From Amycolatopsis bullii (GTDB lineage Bacteria > Actinomycetota > Actinomycetes > Mycobacteriales > Pseudonocardiaceae): a DNA stretch of 64,000 nucleotides. The stretch spans positions 1 to 64,000 of the forward strand of contig NZ_BNAW01000023.1 in NCBI RefSeq assembly GCF_014654205.1, given 5' to 3'. Both the position numbers and the translations under genes were made by a program. The stretch's first letter is position 1. The number at the start of each line of letters is the position of its first letter. The notes beneath the pieces are model-generated. The model was not told the DNA's origin and searched no databases. It worked only from the letters and a program-made list of their open reading frames with translations. Below are positions 8,448-17,827 of the stretch, piece after piece.

Positions 8448-10180
8448 CCGTGAGCAGTCCGGAATGGTCCACCCGCACCTTCGGCAACGAGGACCGGCTC
8501 CCCCGCGTCCCGCTCCCCACGCTGGAGGACAGCTGCCACCGGTTCCTCGAGTGGTGCGCCCCGCTGCTGACGCTGCCCGAGCAGGTGGAAACCGAAGCGG
8601 CGGTCGCGGCGTTCCTGGCGTCTCCCGGGCCGGAGCTGCAGGCCCGGCTCGAGGAGTACGACCGCTCGCCCGGCGTGCGCAGCTGGCTCGACACGTTCTG
8701 GCCGTACCGCTACCTCGGCCGCCGCGACCGGATCGCGCTCAACGCCAACTTCTTCTTCCTGTTCCAGGACTCCCCGCTCGGCCAGGTCGAGCGCGCGGCC
8801 GAGCTGACCGCGGGCGCCGTGGACTACAAGCTGAAGCTCGACCGCGAACTCGTCCCGCCGGTGCTCCTGCGCGGCACGCCGCAGTCGATGGTGCAGCACC
8901 AGTACCTGTTCTCCGCGACGCGGATCCCGGGCGAGCTGCTCGACACCGCGCGCACCCGGTACCCGTCGCCCGAGCGGCACATCGTCGTGTTCTCGAAGGG
9001 CACGCCGTTCCGGATGGACGTCCTCGCCGAAGACGGCCGCCCGTACTCGCCGGCGCAGCTGGCCGACGGGCTGCGCGCGATCCTCAAGGACGACCACGTC
9101 ACCGACGTCCCGGCCGGGTCCTTCACCACGAAGGCGCGTGCCGAGTGGGCCGCTTCGCGGGCCGCGCTGCTCGACGCGGGCAACGCCGCCGCGCTGGAAA
9201 CCATCGAGACCGCGTTGTTCTGCCTGTGCCTGGACGACTTCACGCCGCCGGACGCCCTCGAAGCGGGCAACCGGCTGCTGTACGGCGACAACCGCTGGTA
9301 CGACAAGGCCGTGTCGCTGATCGTGTTCGAGGACGGCACCGCGGGGATCAACGTCGAGCACTGCGAACTCGACGGCACGACGATCCTCGGCTTCACCGAC
9401 GCGCTGCTGAGCGGCTCGCGCGAGGAGCGCACGCCGGCGGACGGCGTCCCGGGCTACGAAGTCGTCGAGTTCACGCTGACCGACGCCCTCCGCGAAGACG
9501 CACGCGCGGCCGCCGCGGCCTTCAAGGCGTACGCGGACGCGACGGCGACGCAGACGGTGTCGTTCGACTTCGGGGCCAATCGGGCGAAGGAGCTCGGGAT
9601 GTCCCCGGACGCCTTCGCGCAGATGTCGTACCAGCTGGCGCATCGTCGCGCGAAGGGCCTGACGGGCGCGACGTACGAGTCGATCGCGACCCGGCAGTTC
9701 CAGAACGGCCGGACCGAGGCCATGCGGGTCGTGACGCCGGAGGTCGTGCGCTTCGTCGACGTCATGACGTCAGATGCCTCTCGCGAGGAGAAGCGCTCGG
9801 CGTTCCGCGAGGCCGCGGCGAAGCACGTCGCGCGGGCGAAGGAGTGCCAGGCCGGGGACGCGCCGGAGCAGCATCTGTGGGAGCTGCAGCTGATCGCGAA
9901 ACGCCACGGGGAAGCGACGGACCTGCCGCTGTACTCCTCACCGGGCTGGCTGAAGATGCGCGACGACTTCCTGAGCACGAGCTCGGCGCCGTCGGTCAAC
10001 ATCCAGTACTTCGGGTTCGGCTCGACCAGCCCGCAGTGCATCGGGATCGCGTACGTGCTGCTGCCGGATCGGTGGAACATCTACCTGAGCACGCCGAAGC
10101 ACGTGTCGGCGGAGATGTACCGCTTTGCGGACGAGCTCGCTGTGGCGGTGCGGGAGCTGCAGGAGCTGCTGGCCGAGTAA
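8444..10180 (+). CDS. Choline/carnitine O-acyltransferase family protein
   Basis: A 578-residue member of the carnitine/choline acyltransferase family, which moves acyl groups between CoA and the hydroxyl of carnitine or choline. The catalytic motif EHCELDG gives His306 (HxxxDG), and the C-terminal Ser527-Thr528-Ser529 (STS) matches the segment that contacts substrate and CoA. The N-terminal LPRVPLPTLEDSCHRFLEW is also family-typical. No transit or signal peptide is seen, so it should act in the cytoplasm. The family is common in eukaryotes and uncommon in bacteria. It is translationally coupled to the methyltransferase, so its acceptor is probably the upstream enzymes' product. Confidence 0.9.
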   Translation: MTVSSPEWSTRTFGNEDRLPRVPLPTLEDSCHRFLEWCAPLLTLPEQVETEAAVAAFLASPGPELQARLEEYDRSPGVRSWLDTFWPYRYLGRRDRIALNANFFFLFQDSPLGQVERAAELTAGAVDYKLKLDRELVPPVLLRGTPQSMVQHQYLFSATRIPGELLDTARTRYPSPERHIVVFSKGTPFRMDVLAEDGRPYSPAQLADGLRAILKDDHVTDVPAGSFTTKARAEWAASRAALLDAGNAAALETIETALFCLCLDDFTPPDALEAGNRLLYGDNRWYDKAVSLIVFEDGTAGINVEHCELDGTTILGFTDALLSGSREERTPADGVPGYEVVEFTLTDALREDARAAAAAFKAYADATATQTVSFDFGANRAKELGMSPDAFAQMSYQLAHRRAKGLTGATYESIATRQFQNGRTEAMRVVTPEVVRFVDVMTSDASREEKRSAFREAAAKHVARAKECQAGDAPEQHLWELQLIAKRHGEATDLPLYSSPGWLKMRDDFLSTSSAPSVNIQYFGFGSTSPQCIGIAYVLLPDRWNIYLSTPKHVSAEMYRFADELAVAVRELQELLAE

Positions 10181-10208
10181 GCAGCGAGCCGGGGACCCCG
10201 CGGCGGAG

Positions 10209-10991
10209 TCACGCCGTGGGGTCCGACACCACCAGCACCAGCGAGCCTTCGAACGACGGCTGTTCCCGCAGCCTGCCGTACCGGCGTTCCCACGTGCCGT
10301 CGTCGAGGTCGTGCCGGAGTTCCGCCGCGAAACGGTGGTGCACGCGGTCGTCGACGAAGCTCCAGGCCGAGCACGACAGGCGGGCGCCCGGGTCCAGGAG
10401 ACGTTCCGGGCGGGCGTAGTAGGCCTCGTTGAAGCCGTCCGTGCAGTCGATCGGGATCGGGACTCCGATGATCGACGTGTGGCCGCCGAGGCCGTCGGCG
10501 ATGTCGTCGACCGACGGGTAGCGCCGCGCTTCGGTCTCGATCACCTCGGGGGCGTAGTCGAGCAGCCAGAAGCGGCGCAGCCGATCCGGGTCGCAGGTCA
10601 GGATGGCGATCGGGCCGCGGGTGACGCGGCGCATCTCCTTGAGGCCGGCCCACAGGTCGTTCCACTGGTGCACGCTGAACGTGCTCATCGCGCCCTCGAA
10701 CGCCCGGTCCGGGAACGGCAGCTTCTCGGCGACGGCGTCGACCGCCGGCGGCAGGCCCGCCGGGCGCTGCGCGCGCATCGACGCCGACGGCTCGACGGCG
10801 GTCACTTCACGATCTTCGGGTTCGTACGCGCCCGCGCCCGCGCCGACGTTCAGCACGGTCCGGGCATCCCCCAGCGCGTCGAGGATGTACCGGCCGATCC
10901 GGGGATCCGGCTTGCGGTAGTCGGTGTAGACCCCGCCGATGGCGCCGTAGTCGGCGTCCCCGGCGCTCCCGTCCGCACGTCGCTGGCTCAT
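10209..10991 (-). CDS. Class I SAM-dependent methyltransferase
   Basis: A 260-residue methyltransferase of the UbiE/Methyltransf_11 type. VLNVGAGAGAYEP is motif I, VTAVEPSASM the acidic motif II, and LPFPDRAFEGAMSTFSVHQW the post-motif with the usual His-Trp. A TAGTTT box 6 bases before the ATG (reverse strand, about 10998-11003) suggests a leaderless transcript. It converges on the acyltransferase gene across a 28-base gap and diverges from the glucanase pair. Substrate is unknown, and nothing links it to the operon it faces. Confidence 0.8.
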   Translation of the reverse strand: MSQRRADGSAGDADYGAIGGVYTDYRKPDPRIGRYILDALGDARTVLNVGAGAGAYEPEDREVTAVEPSASMRAQRPAGLPPAVDAVAEKLPFPDRAFEGAMSTFSVHQWNDLWAGLKEMRRVTRGPIAILTCDPDRLRRFWLLDYAPEVIETEARRYPSVDDIADGLGGHTSIIGVPIPIDCTDGFNEAYYARPERLLDPGARLSCSAWSFVDDRVHHRFAAELRHDLDDGTWERRYGRLREQPSFEGSLVLVVSDPTA

Positions 10992-11088
10992 GACGGAAAA
11001 CTATCAGCGCGGACCACCGGCGGAGGCGTTGCTCCGCCGGGCGTAAGCGGACGTCGGGCGTGCGGCTCAATCGTCAATTCCTGTCGCA

Positions 11089-11142
11089 AACTTGCGTAAG
11101 TTCGTTCGACTATTGCGATTTCTTGTCCACGATTCGTATGAT
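11089..11142 (+). promoter_or_regulatory. Promoter and operator of glucanase operon
   Basis: AACTTGCGTAAGTT (11089-11102) is a near-perfect 14-bp palindrome with a central CG, typical of LacI-family operators. TTGCGA (11113-11118) and TATGAT (11137-11142) form -35 and -10 boxes with an 18-bp spacer. The same order and spacing recur at 20553-20606 before the sugar ABC transporter operon, which predicts control by one regulator, most simply the LacI protein encoded at 18950-19957. Confidence 0.65.
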
Positions 11143-11189
11143 CCCGATCACAGAGGTCCCCACCAGCTGCGGAAAGGCCAGTGCTGCCC

Positions 11190-13427
11190 ATGTCTCCCAG
11201 CTCTGTGTTCAGTGCGCCCAAGTTCCGGTTCGGTGCCCTCGCCGCCGCGGTCGTCGCCGCGGCCGGCGCCACCGTCGCCGCGGTTCCGGCCGGGGCGGTC
11301 GCCGCCGGGCGCGGCGCGACCGTTCCCTTCGTCGAACAGGAAGCGGAAACCGCCGCCACGAACGGTGCGGTCATCGGCCCGAACCGGGCCGCGGGCACCC
11401 TCGCGGGCGAAGCCTCCGGCCGGAAGGCGGTGACGCTGTCCGGCCAAGGCCAGTACGTCGAGTTCACGCTCACCGCGCCGGCGAACTCGATCGACTTCCG
11501 GTACAGCGTCCCGGATGCCGTCACCGGGACGATCTCGCTGTACGTCGGCGGAACCCACAACCGGGACATCGCCCTGACGTCGAAGTGGGCCTGGTACTAC
11601 GGCTCGTACCCGTTCACCAACAACCCGGGTGACGGCCACGCGCACCACTTCTACGACGAAACCCGCGCGCTGCTCGGCACGTCCTACCCGGCCGGCACCA
11701 AGATCAAGCTGCAGGTCGACGCGGGTGACGTCACCCCGGCCACCATCGACCTGGCCGACTTCGAGCAGGTCGGCGCGGCCGCCGCACGGCCCGCGAACTC
11801 GGTGTCCGTCACCGACTACGGCGCCACCGCGAACGACACGACCGATGACGCGGGCGCGTTCGACGCCGCCGTAGCCGCCGCGAAGAGCCAGGGCAAGGAA
11901 GTCTGGATCCCGTCCGGCACCTTCACCCTCGGCCACCACATCACCGTCGACCAGGTGACGATCCGCGGCGCCGGACCCTGGTACTCGGTGCTCACCGGGC
12001 CACGCGCCGGGATCTTCGGCAAGGGCGAACCGGCGAGCTGCGGAACGCCGACGTATCCCGGGAACCCGGCCGTGCCGGGCGTCAGCAGCGCGGTCAAGCT
12101 CTACGACTTCGCGATCATCGGCCAGGTCGACGCGCGCGTGGACTGCGACCAGTCGAACGCGATCGGCGGGGCACTGGGCGGCGGCTCGGTCGTGCAGAAC
12201 CTGTGGCTGCAGCACACGAAGGTCGGGCTGTGGCTCGACGGGCCGTTCGACGGGCTCACCGTGTCCGGCAACCGGATCCTCGACCAGACCGCCGACGGGC
12301 TCAACCTGCACCAGGGCATCAGCAACACCGTGGTGACGAACAACTTCCTGCGCAACACCGGCGACGACGGCCTGGCGATGTGGTCCGAGCACGACGCCGA
12401 CCACCACAACACGTTCTCCTTCAACACCGTGCTGCTGCCGATCCTCGCCAACAACATCGCGGTCTACGGCGGGCACGACAACACCGTGTCCGACAACGTC
12501 GTGGCCGACAACCAGGACCAGGGCGGCGGCCTGCACATCGCCAACCGGTTCAGCGCCGTGCCGCTGTCGGGAACGACGACGGTCGCGCGCAACACGGCGA
12601 TCCGCACCGGCGTGCTGGACTCGAACTGGCAGTTCGGCGTGGGCGCCCTGTGGTTCGACGGCCGCGACTCGGCCATCACCGGCCGCATCGACGTCACGGA
12701 CAACGACCTGGTGGACAACAACTACGAGGCGATCCAGTTCATCGACGGCGCCACCACGGACGTGCACTTCGACGGCGTCCGGATCACCGGTGCCGGCACG
12801 TTCGCCTGGCAGCTGCAGTCGAAGCCGTCGGGGTCGGTGAAGAACGTCGTCGCGACCGGGATCGGCCGCGCGGGCGTCTACAACTGCATGGGTCCGGACG
12901 CCATGAGCGGCCTGGCCGACCAGGGCGGCAACTCCGGCTGGACGACGACGTACTGCGGCTCGTGGCCGGCGCCGGTGTACGGCTCGGACAACGGCGGCAC
13001 GACGACTCCGCCGACCACCACGCCGACCCAGCCGGGCGGGAACCTGGCGCTGCACAAGAGCGTCAGCGCGTCCGGCTCGCAGGGCGGCTTCCCGCCGGGC
13101 AACGCCGTCGACGGCGACGCGAACTCCTATTGGGAGAGCACGAACAACGCCTTCCCGCAGACGCTCACGGTGGACTTCGGCAGCACGGTCAGCGTCTCCC
13201 GGCTGGTGCTGAAGCTGCCGCCGTCTTCGGCGTGGGGCACGCGCACGCAGACGATCTCGGTCGACGGGATCAAGGCCGCGGCCGGCTACTCGTTCAACCC
13301 CGCGTCCGGCAACACCGCAACCGTGACCTTCCCGGCGGCCTCGGTGCGCACCCTGCGGCTCACCTTCACCGGCAACACCGGCTGGCCCGCCGGGCAGCTG
13401 TCCGAACTCGAAGCCTATTCCTCCTGA
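11190..13427 (+). CDS. Secreted GH87-like beta-helix glycoside hydrolase with F5/8-type C domain
   Basis: A 745-residue secreted protein. A signal peptide (about residues 1-38, ending AGAVAA) precedes a CBM6/35-like domain with FVEQEAETA and VEFTLTAPANSI. A parallel beta-helix follows from about residue 205 (VSVTDYGATANDTTDD), and a Pro/Thr linker leads to a C-terminal discoidin (F5/8 type C) domain. Asp369, Asp392 and Asp393 (ADGLN and GDDGLA) have the D-x22-DD spacing reported for GH87 alpha-1,3-glucanases. It probably hydrolyses alpha-1,3-glucan or nigeran of fungal walls. ATG 11190 is chosen; GTG 11181 lies too close to GGAAAGG. The next gene is a paralogue. Confidence 0.8.
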   Translation: MSPSSVFSAPKFRFGALAAAVVAAAGATVAAVPAGAVAAGRGATVPFVEQEAETAATNGAVIGPNRAAGTLAGEASGRKAVTLSGQGQYVEFTLTAPANSIDFRYSVPDAVTGTISLYVGGTHNRDIALTSKWAWYYGSYPFTNNPGDGHAHHFYDETRALLGTSYPAGTKIKLQVDAGDVTPATIDLADFEQVGAAAARPANSVSVTDYGATANDTTDDAGAFDAAVAAAKSQGKEVWIPSGTFTLGHHITVDQVTIRGAGPWYSVLTGPRAGIFGKGEPASCGTPTYPGNPAVPGVSSAVKLYDFAIIGQVDARVDCDQSNAIGGALGGGSVVQNLWLQHTKVGLWLDGPFDGLTVSGNRILDQTADGLNLHQGISNTVVTNNFLRNTGDDGLAMWSEHDADHHNTFSFNTVLLPILANNIAVYGGHDNTVSDNVVADNQDQGGGLHIANRFSAVPLSGTTTVARNTAIRTGVLDSNWQFGVGALWFDGRDSAITGRIDVTDNDLVDNNYEAIQFIDGATTDVHFDGVRITGAGTFAWQLQSKPSGSVKNVVATGIGRAGVYNCMGPDAMSGLADQGGNSGWTTTYCGSWPAPVYGSDNGGTTTPPTTTPTQPGGNLALHKSVSASGSQGGFPPGNAVDGDANSYWESTNNAFPQTLTVDFGSTVSVSRLVLKLPPSSAWGTRTQTISVDGIKAAAGYSFNPASGNTATVTFPAASVRTLRLTFTGNTGWPAGQLSELEAYSS

Positions 13428-13439
13428 GAGGTGATGACG

Positions 13440-15614
13440 ATGTCCCGCATTCCGGCGTTGCTCGCCGCCGCGCTCGCCGCGTCCGGCCTGACCGTGCTCT
13501 CCGGCGCCACTCCGGCCGCCGCGGCCACCTGTCCCACCACCGCGTCCGGCGGCGCCAGTGTGCCCTTCCGGACCGTCGAGGCCGAGTGCTCGGCGACGAA
13601 CGGCTCGGCCGTCGGCCCCGACTACACGCAGGCGTCGATCGCCTCGGAGGCCTCCGGACGCCAAGCCGTGCGGATCACGACCGGCCAGTACGTCGAGTTC
13701 ACGCTGCCCGCCGCGGCGAACTCGATCAACGTCCACTACAACCTGCCGGACGGTTCGTCCGGCCGTCTCACGGTGCTGGTCAACGGGACCAGGCTGGCCC
13801 TGCCGGTCTCCTCCCGCTATTCCTATGTGGACACCGGCTGGATCCCCGGCGCGAAGACGCACCACTTCTTCGACGACGCCCGGCTCCTGCTGGGCCAGAA
13901 CCTGGCGGCCGGCGCGAAGGTGCGCGTGCAGGCCGATTCCGGGGACGTCGGCCAGGCGACCATCGACCTCGCCGACTTCGAGCAGGTCGGCGGCGCGGGC
14001 ACGAAACCGGCGAACGCGCTGTCGGTGACCGACTACGGCGCCACGCCCAACGACTCGTCGGACGACTCGCAGGCGTTCCGCACCGCATTCTCGGCGGCCC
14101 GTTCGCAGGGGCGTGAGGTGTGGGTTCCGTCGGGGCGGTTCGAAATCGGATCGGCCCTGCAGATCGACCAGACGACCGTCCGCGGCGCCGGACAGTGGTA
14201 CACCGTGCTGCACGGCAACAACATCTTCAACAACGGCAGCGCGTCCGGCAACATCAAGCTGTACGACTTCGCGGTGTTCGGTGACGTGACCGAGCGCAAC
14301 GACGGCAGTCCCGACAACGCGTTCCACGGCGTCCTCGGCAACGGATCGGTCGTATCCGGCCTGTGGATCCAGGACACGAAGTGCGGGCTGTGGCTGATGA
14401 ACGGCGCGTCGTCGAACGTCACCATCGAGAACAACCGCATCCTCGACACCCAGGCCGACGGCGTGAACTTCGACGGCGCGGTCACGAACTCGACGCTGCG
14501 CAACAACTACCTGCGCAACAACGGCGACGACGGGCTCGCGCTGTGGTCCAACGGCCAGGCCGACTCGGGCAACACCATCGCGAACAACACGGTCGTGCAG
14601 CCGAACCTGGCCAACGGCATCGCGCTGTACGGCGGGTCGAACAACACAGTCAGCGGCAACCTCGTCCAAGACACCAACGCCCTCGGCGGCGGCTACCTGG
14701 TGGCGAACCGGTTCAACTCGGTCCCCCTGAGCGGCACGGTCACGCTGTCGAACAACACCGCGCTGCGGGCCGGTGCGCTCGACCCGAACTGGCAGTTCGG
14801 CGTCGGCGCGCTGTGGTTCGACGCCCGCGACCAGGCCATCACCGGCGTGACCATCCGCGTGACCGGGTTCACCGCGATCCAGAGCCCGTACGAGGCCATC
14901 CAGTTCATCGACGGCAACGGCGCGGGCAAGCCGATCCAGGGCATCACGATCGACGGCGTTTCGGTGCAGGGTGCCGGCACGTTCGTGGCCCAGTCCCAGA
15001 CCCAGGGTTCGGTCTCGATCAGCAACCTGACGGCCTCCGGCGTCGGCGTGACCGGGACGTACAACTGCCCCTACCCGGCGTCGATCCCGCGGATGACCTT
15101 CAGCGGCTCCGGCAACAGCGGCTGGACCGGCACCTGGAGCGACTGCTCGACCTGGCCCGCGCCGAACTCGGGCCCGCAGCAGCCGCAGCAGCCCGGCTCG
15201 AACATCGCCCGCGGGAAGGCGATCAGCGCGTCCGGGTCGCAGGGCGGGTTCCCGCCGTCGAACGCGAACGACGGCGACGCGAACTCCTACTGGGAGAGCA
15301 CGAACAACGCCTTCCCGCAGACGCTGACGGTGGACCTGGGCACGGCCTCGTCGATCAACAAGGTGACGCTGAAGCTGCCGCCGTCCTCGGCCTGGGGCGC
15401 GCGCACCCAGACGGTGACGATCTCCGGCAGCACCGACGGCGGTTCGTACACGACCCTGGTGGGCTCGCGCGGCTACGCGTTCGATCCGGCGTCCGGCAAC
15501 ACGGCGTCGGTGTCCTTCGCGACGACGTCCCAGCGGTTCGTGCGGCTGACGTTCACCGGCAACACCGGCTGGCCCGCCGGTCAGGTGTCGGAGTTCGAGG
15601 TGGCCGCGGCCTGA
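13440..15614 (+). CDS. Secreted GH87-like beta-helix glycoside hydrolase, tandem paralogue
   Basis: A 724-residue paralogue of the preceding gene with the same order: signal peptide (to about residue 31, ATPAAAA), CBM6/35-like domain, parallel beta-helix from VSVTDYGATPNDSSDD, Pro/Gln linker and C-terminal F5/8-type C domain. The GH87 aspartates are Asp340, Asp363 and Asp364. Of the clustered starts at 13431, 13434 and 13440, the last is best spaced from GAGAGGTG. The 12-base gap after the first paralogue indicates one transcript. The helix has diverged more than the C-terminal lectin-like domain (NAFPQTLTVD, LKLPPSSAWG are shared), which suggests the two cut different linkages or chain regions of the same polymer. 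Confidence 0.8.
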   Translation: MSRIPALLAAALAASGLTVLSGATPAAAATCPTTASGGASVPFRTVEAECSATNGSAVGPDYTQASIASEASGRQAVRITTGQYVEFTLPAAANSINVHYNLPDGSSGRLTVLVNGTRLALPVSSRYSYVDTGWIPGAKTHHFFDDARLLLGQNLAAGAKVRVQADSGDVGQATIDLADFEQVGGAGTKPANALSVTDYGATPNDSSDDSQAFRTAFSAARSQGREVWVPSGRFEIGSALQIDQTTVRGAGQWYTVLHGNNIFNNGSASGNIKLYDFAVFGDVTERNDGSPDNAFHGVLGNGSVVSGLWIQDTKCGLWLMNGASSNVTIENNRILDTQADGVNFDGAVTNSTLRNNYLRNNGDDGLALWSNGQADSGNTIANNTVVQPNLANGIALYGGSNNTVSGNLVQDTNALGGGYLVANRFNSVPLSGTVTLSNNTALRAGALDPNWQFGVGALWFDARDQAITGVTIRVTGFTAIQSPYEAIQFIDGNGAGKPIQGITIDGVSVQGAGTFVAQSQTQGSVSISNLTASGVGVTGTYNCPYPASIPRMTFSGSGNSGWTGTWSDCSTWPAPNSGPQQPQQPGSNIARGKAISASGSQGGFPPSNANDGDANSYWESTNNAFPQTLTVDLGTASSINKVTLKLPPSSAWGARTQTVTISGSTDGGSYTTLVGSRGYAFDPASGNTASVSFATTSQRFVRLTFTGNTGWPAGQVSEFEVAAA

Positions 15615-15638
15615 TCCCGGCCGGCACAGTGTGACGAA

Positions 15639-15690
15639 AGGGCACGGCGGCTCGACGGTTCCGCACGGAACCGCCGGGCCGCCGTGCCCT
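15639..15690 (+). terminator. Long hairpin terminator after glucanase operon
   Basis: AGGGCACGGCGGC (15639-15651) pairs with GCCGCCGTGCCCT (15678-15690), and CGGTTCCG/CGGAACCG pairs inside it. It lies between the second glucanase and the response regulator. No clear T-run follows, so it may terminate imperfectly or protect the upstream mRNA. Confidence 0.6.
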
Positions 15691-15728
15691 GCATTAATCT
15701 CGCCGGGAGATCATCCCGGGGAGGACCA

Positions 15729-16403
15729 GTGCCACGTCTGCTGCTCGTCGAAGACGACGAAGCCCTGGCCGAAGCGCTTTCGCTGGCGTTGCGCGCACTG
15801 GGCCACGACGTCGTCCACGCCCCCACCGGCGAGCACGCGCTGACGTCGCTGGGCGACGCCGAGTTCGTCCTCCTCGACGTCATGCTGCCCGGCATCGACG
15901 GTTTTGAGGTCTGCCGCCGCATCCGCGCCCGCAGCCGGCTGCCGATCGTGCTGCTGACCGCGCGCGGCGACCCGATCGACGTCGTGGCCGGGCTCGAGTG
16001 CGGCGCCGACGACTACGTGGTCAAACCGGCCGAGCCGCGGGTGCTCGACGCGCGGATCAAGGCGATCGGCCGCCGCGCGCAGCCGGCCGTGCCGGAAGCC
16101 GGGCTGCTGCGCGTGGGCGAGCTGGAGATCGACGCCGCCGCGATGAGCGTCACCCGCGGCGGCGACGAACTCGCGCTGACGGCCACGGAGATCCGGCTGC
16201 TCGTCGAATTCGCCGAGCACCCGAACCAGGTGCTGAGCCGTCAGGTGCTGCTCAAGCGGGTCTGGGACTACGGCTACGTCGGTGATTCGCGGATCGTCGA
16301 CGCGGCGGTCGCGCGGCTGCGGGCGAAGGTGGAGGACGACCCGGCGAACCCGGTCCTGCTGCGCACGGTCCGGGGCCTCGGCTACCGCCTGGTGACGAAG
16401 TGA
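15729..16403 (+). CDS. OmpR/PhoB-family response regulator
   Basis: A 224-residue response regulator. The receiver domain has the acidic pair EDD at 8-10, phosphoacceptor Asp50 (VLLDVMLPG), Thr near LLTARG and Lys in VVKPAE. A winged-helix domain follows (about 125-224; VWDYGYVGDSRIVDAAVARL, RTVRGLGYRL). GTG 15729 follows GGGGAGG at good spacing. The coding region is coupled to a histidine kinase by a GTGA overlap. Its position after the glucanases suggests, without proof, a role in sensing cell-wall polysaccharide or envelope state. Confidence 0.9.
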   Translation: MPRLLLVEDDEALAEALSLALRALGHDVVHAPTGEHALTSLGDAEFVLLDVMLPGIDGFEVCRRIRARSRLPIVLLTARGDPIDVVAGLECGADDYVVKPAEPRVLDARIKAIGRRAQPAVPEAGLLRVGELEIDAAAMSVTRGGDELALTATEIRLLVEFAEHPNQVLSRQVLLKRVWDYGYVGDSRIVDAAVARLRAKVEDDPANPVLLRTVRGLGYRLVTK

Positions 16404-17827
16404 GGCTCCCGGCCGTCAGCCTGCGGACGCGGATCGTCGCGGCGATCGTCGGCGTGACCACGACGGCGACCGCGGTCATGGCCTACTCGGCCTACCAGGT
16501 GCAGGCCGACGAAGCACTGGGCCGGTTCGCCTTCTCGTCCGTGCGGAACGCGGCGGCCGACCGGAAGGCCATCGTGGAGTTCTCGCCGGACGACACCGCC
16601 GTGTCGCTGGGCACCGTCGCCGACCACCTCGGCCCCAACCCGGACTGGGCGCTGATAACCGAACGGCCCGGGGGCCCGGTCGCGGTCGTGCGCAACGCCA
16701 TCGATGCCGGCACCCTGCCCGCGACCATCCCGGCGCCCGACAAGCTCGAAATGCTGGGCGCCGTCCGCGACGAGCTGTTCCGCCAGCGGGGGCCCGACCA
16801 GATGGGCGTGGCGTACACGAGAGTGCCGCGGACCGGCCGGAAGGTGTTCGTGGTCAACGCGAACCTGCCGAAGGACGGTTACCACCTCGTCGAGTTCTTC
16901 GACTTCAGCCAGTTCGACGGCGACCTGACCGAGCTGCGCTGGAAGCTGGTCCGCATCGCACTCGGGGTCAGCGTGCTCGGCGCCGGCGTCGCGTTCTTGA
17001 TCGGCCGCCGGATCCGCCGTCCGATCAAGGCGCTGTCCACGGCCGCCGACGAGCTCGGCGCGGGCGCGCTCGAGACCCGCGTGCCGGTCAAGGGCCGGGA
17101 CGAGATCGCCGCGCTCGCCGGGTCGTTCAACACCATGGCGGCCCGGCTCGGCGAGTCGATCGACGAACTGCACGCGAAAGACCGCCAGCAGCGGCGGTTC
17201 GTCGCCGACGTCGCCCACGACCTGCGGACGCCGCTCGCCTCGATGATCGCCACCGTCGACAGCCTCGACCATTCCGAGCCCGCCACCCGCACCCGCGCCG
17301 CCGAAATCCTCGGCACCCAGGCCCGGCGGCTCGCCAAGCTCGTCGAAGACCTCCTCGAAATCGCCCGGTTCGACGCTGGGAAGGCCGACCTGAGGCTGGC
17401 GCCGGTCGACCTCGCCGACCTGGTCGCCGACGCCGCCGAGGTCACCGGCGTCGAGGCCGCCGTGACGGCGAGCGGGGACGTCACGGTCGTCGCCGACCCG
17501 CGGCGGGTGCACACCGTGGTGGCGAACCTGCTGAGCAACGCCGTCCGGCACGGGGCCGCCCCGGTGACGGTCACCCTCGACGGAACCGGTGACGACGTCG
17601 TCGTGCGCGTCGCCGACGCCGGTCCCGGGGTCCCGGAGGACCTGCTGCCGCTCCTGTTCGACCGGTTCACCCGCGGCGACCACGCGCGTCAGGCGACCGA
17701 AGGCAGCGGACTCGGGCTGGCGATCGCCCGGGAGAACGTGCTGGCGCACGGCGGCTCGCTCGCGGTGCACAACGACGGCGGTGCCGTGTTCACCGTGCGG
17801 CTCCCCCGGGGCGTCGAGAACGCCTGA
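16400..17827 (+). CDS. Sensor histidine kinase
   Basis: A 475-residue membrane kinase paired with the upstream regulator. A first membrane helix lies near residues 10-30, an extracytoplasmic sensor at about 31-185, and a second helix near 190-210 (IALGVSVLGAGVAFLIG). HAMP follows, then the HisKA box VADVAHDLRTPL with phosphoacceptor His273, and an HATPase domain (NLLSNAVRHG, DAGPGVPEDLL, GSGLGLAIA). The GTG start overlaps the regulator stop. The last 139 bases are antisense to the 3' end of the convergent membrane-protein gene. The signal is unknown. Confidence 0.9.
   Translation: MRLPAVSLRTRIVAAIVGVTTTATAVMAYSAYQVQADEALGRFAFSSVRNAAADRKAIVEFSPDDTAVSLGTVADHLGPNPDWALITERPGGPVAVVRNAIDAGTLPATIPAPDKLEMLGAVRDELFRQRGPDQMGVAYTRVPRTGRKVFVVNANLPKDGYHLVEFFDFSQFDGDLTELRWKLVRIALGVSVLGAGVAFLIGRRIRRPIKALSTAADELGAGALETRVPVKGRDEIAALAGSFNTMAARLGESIDELHAKDRQQRRFVADVAHDLRTPLASMIATVDSLDHSEPATRTRAAEILGTQARRLAKLVEDLLEIARFDAGKADLRLAPVDLADLVADAAEVTGVEAAVTASGDVTVVADPRRVHTVVANLLSNAVRHGAAPVTVTLDGTGDDVVVRVADAGPGVPEDLLPLLFDRFTRGDHARQATEGSGLGLAIARENVLAHGGSLAVHNDGGAVFTVRLPRGVENA

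Noticed and set aside
11148..14669. 1173-codon reverse-strand open frame across both glucanases
   Set aside because: It covers two genes with signal peptides and family motifs; its Arg/Gly/Val-rich translation is a typical high-GC artefact.
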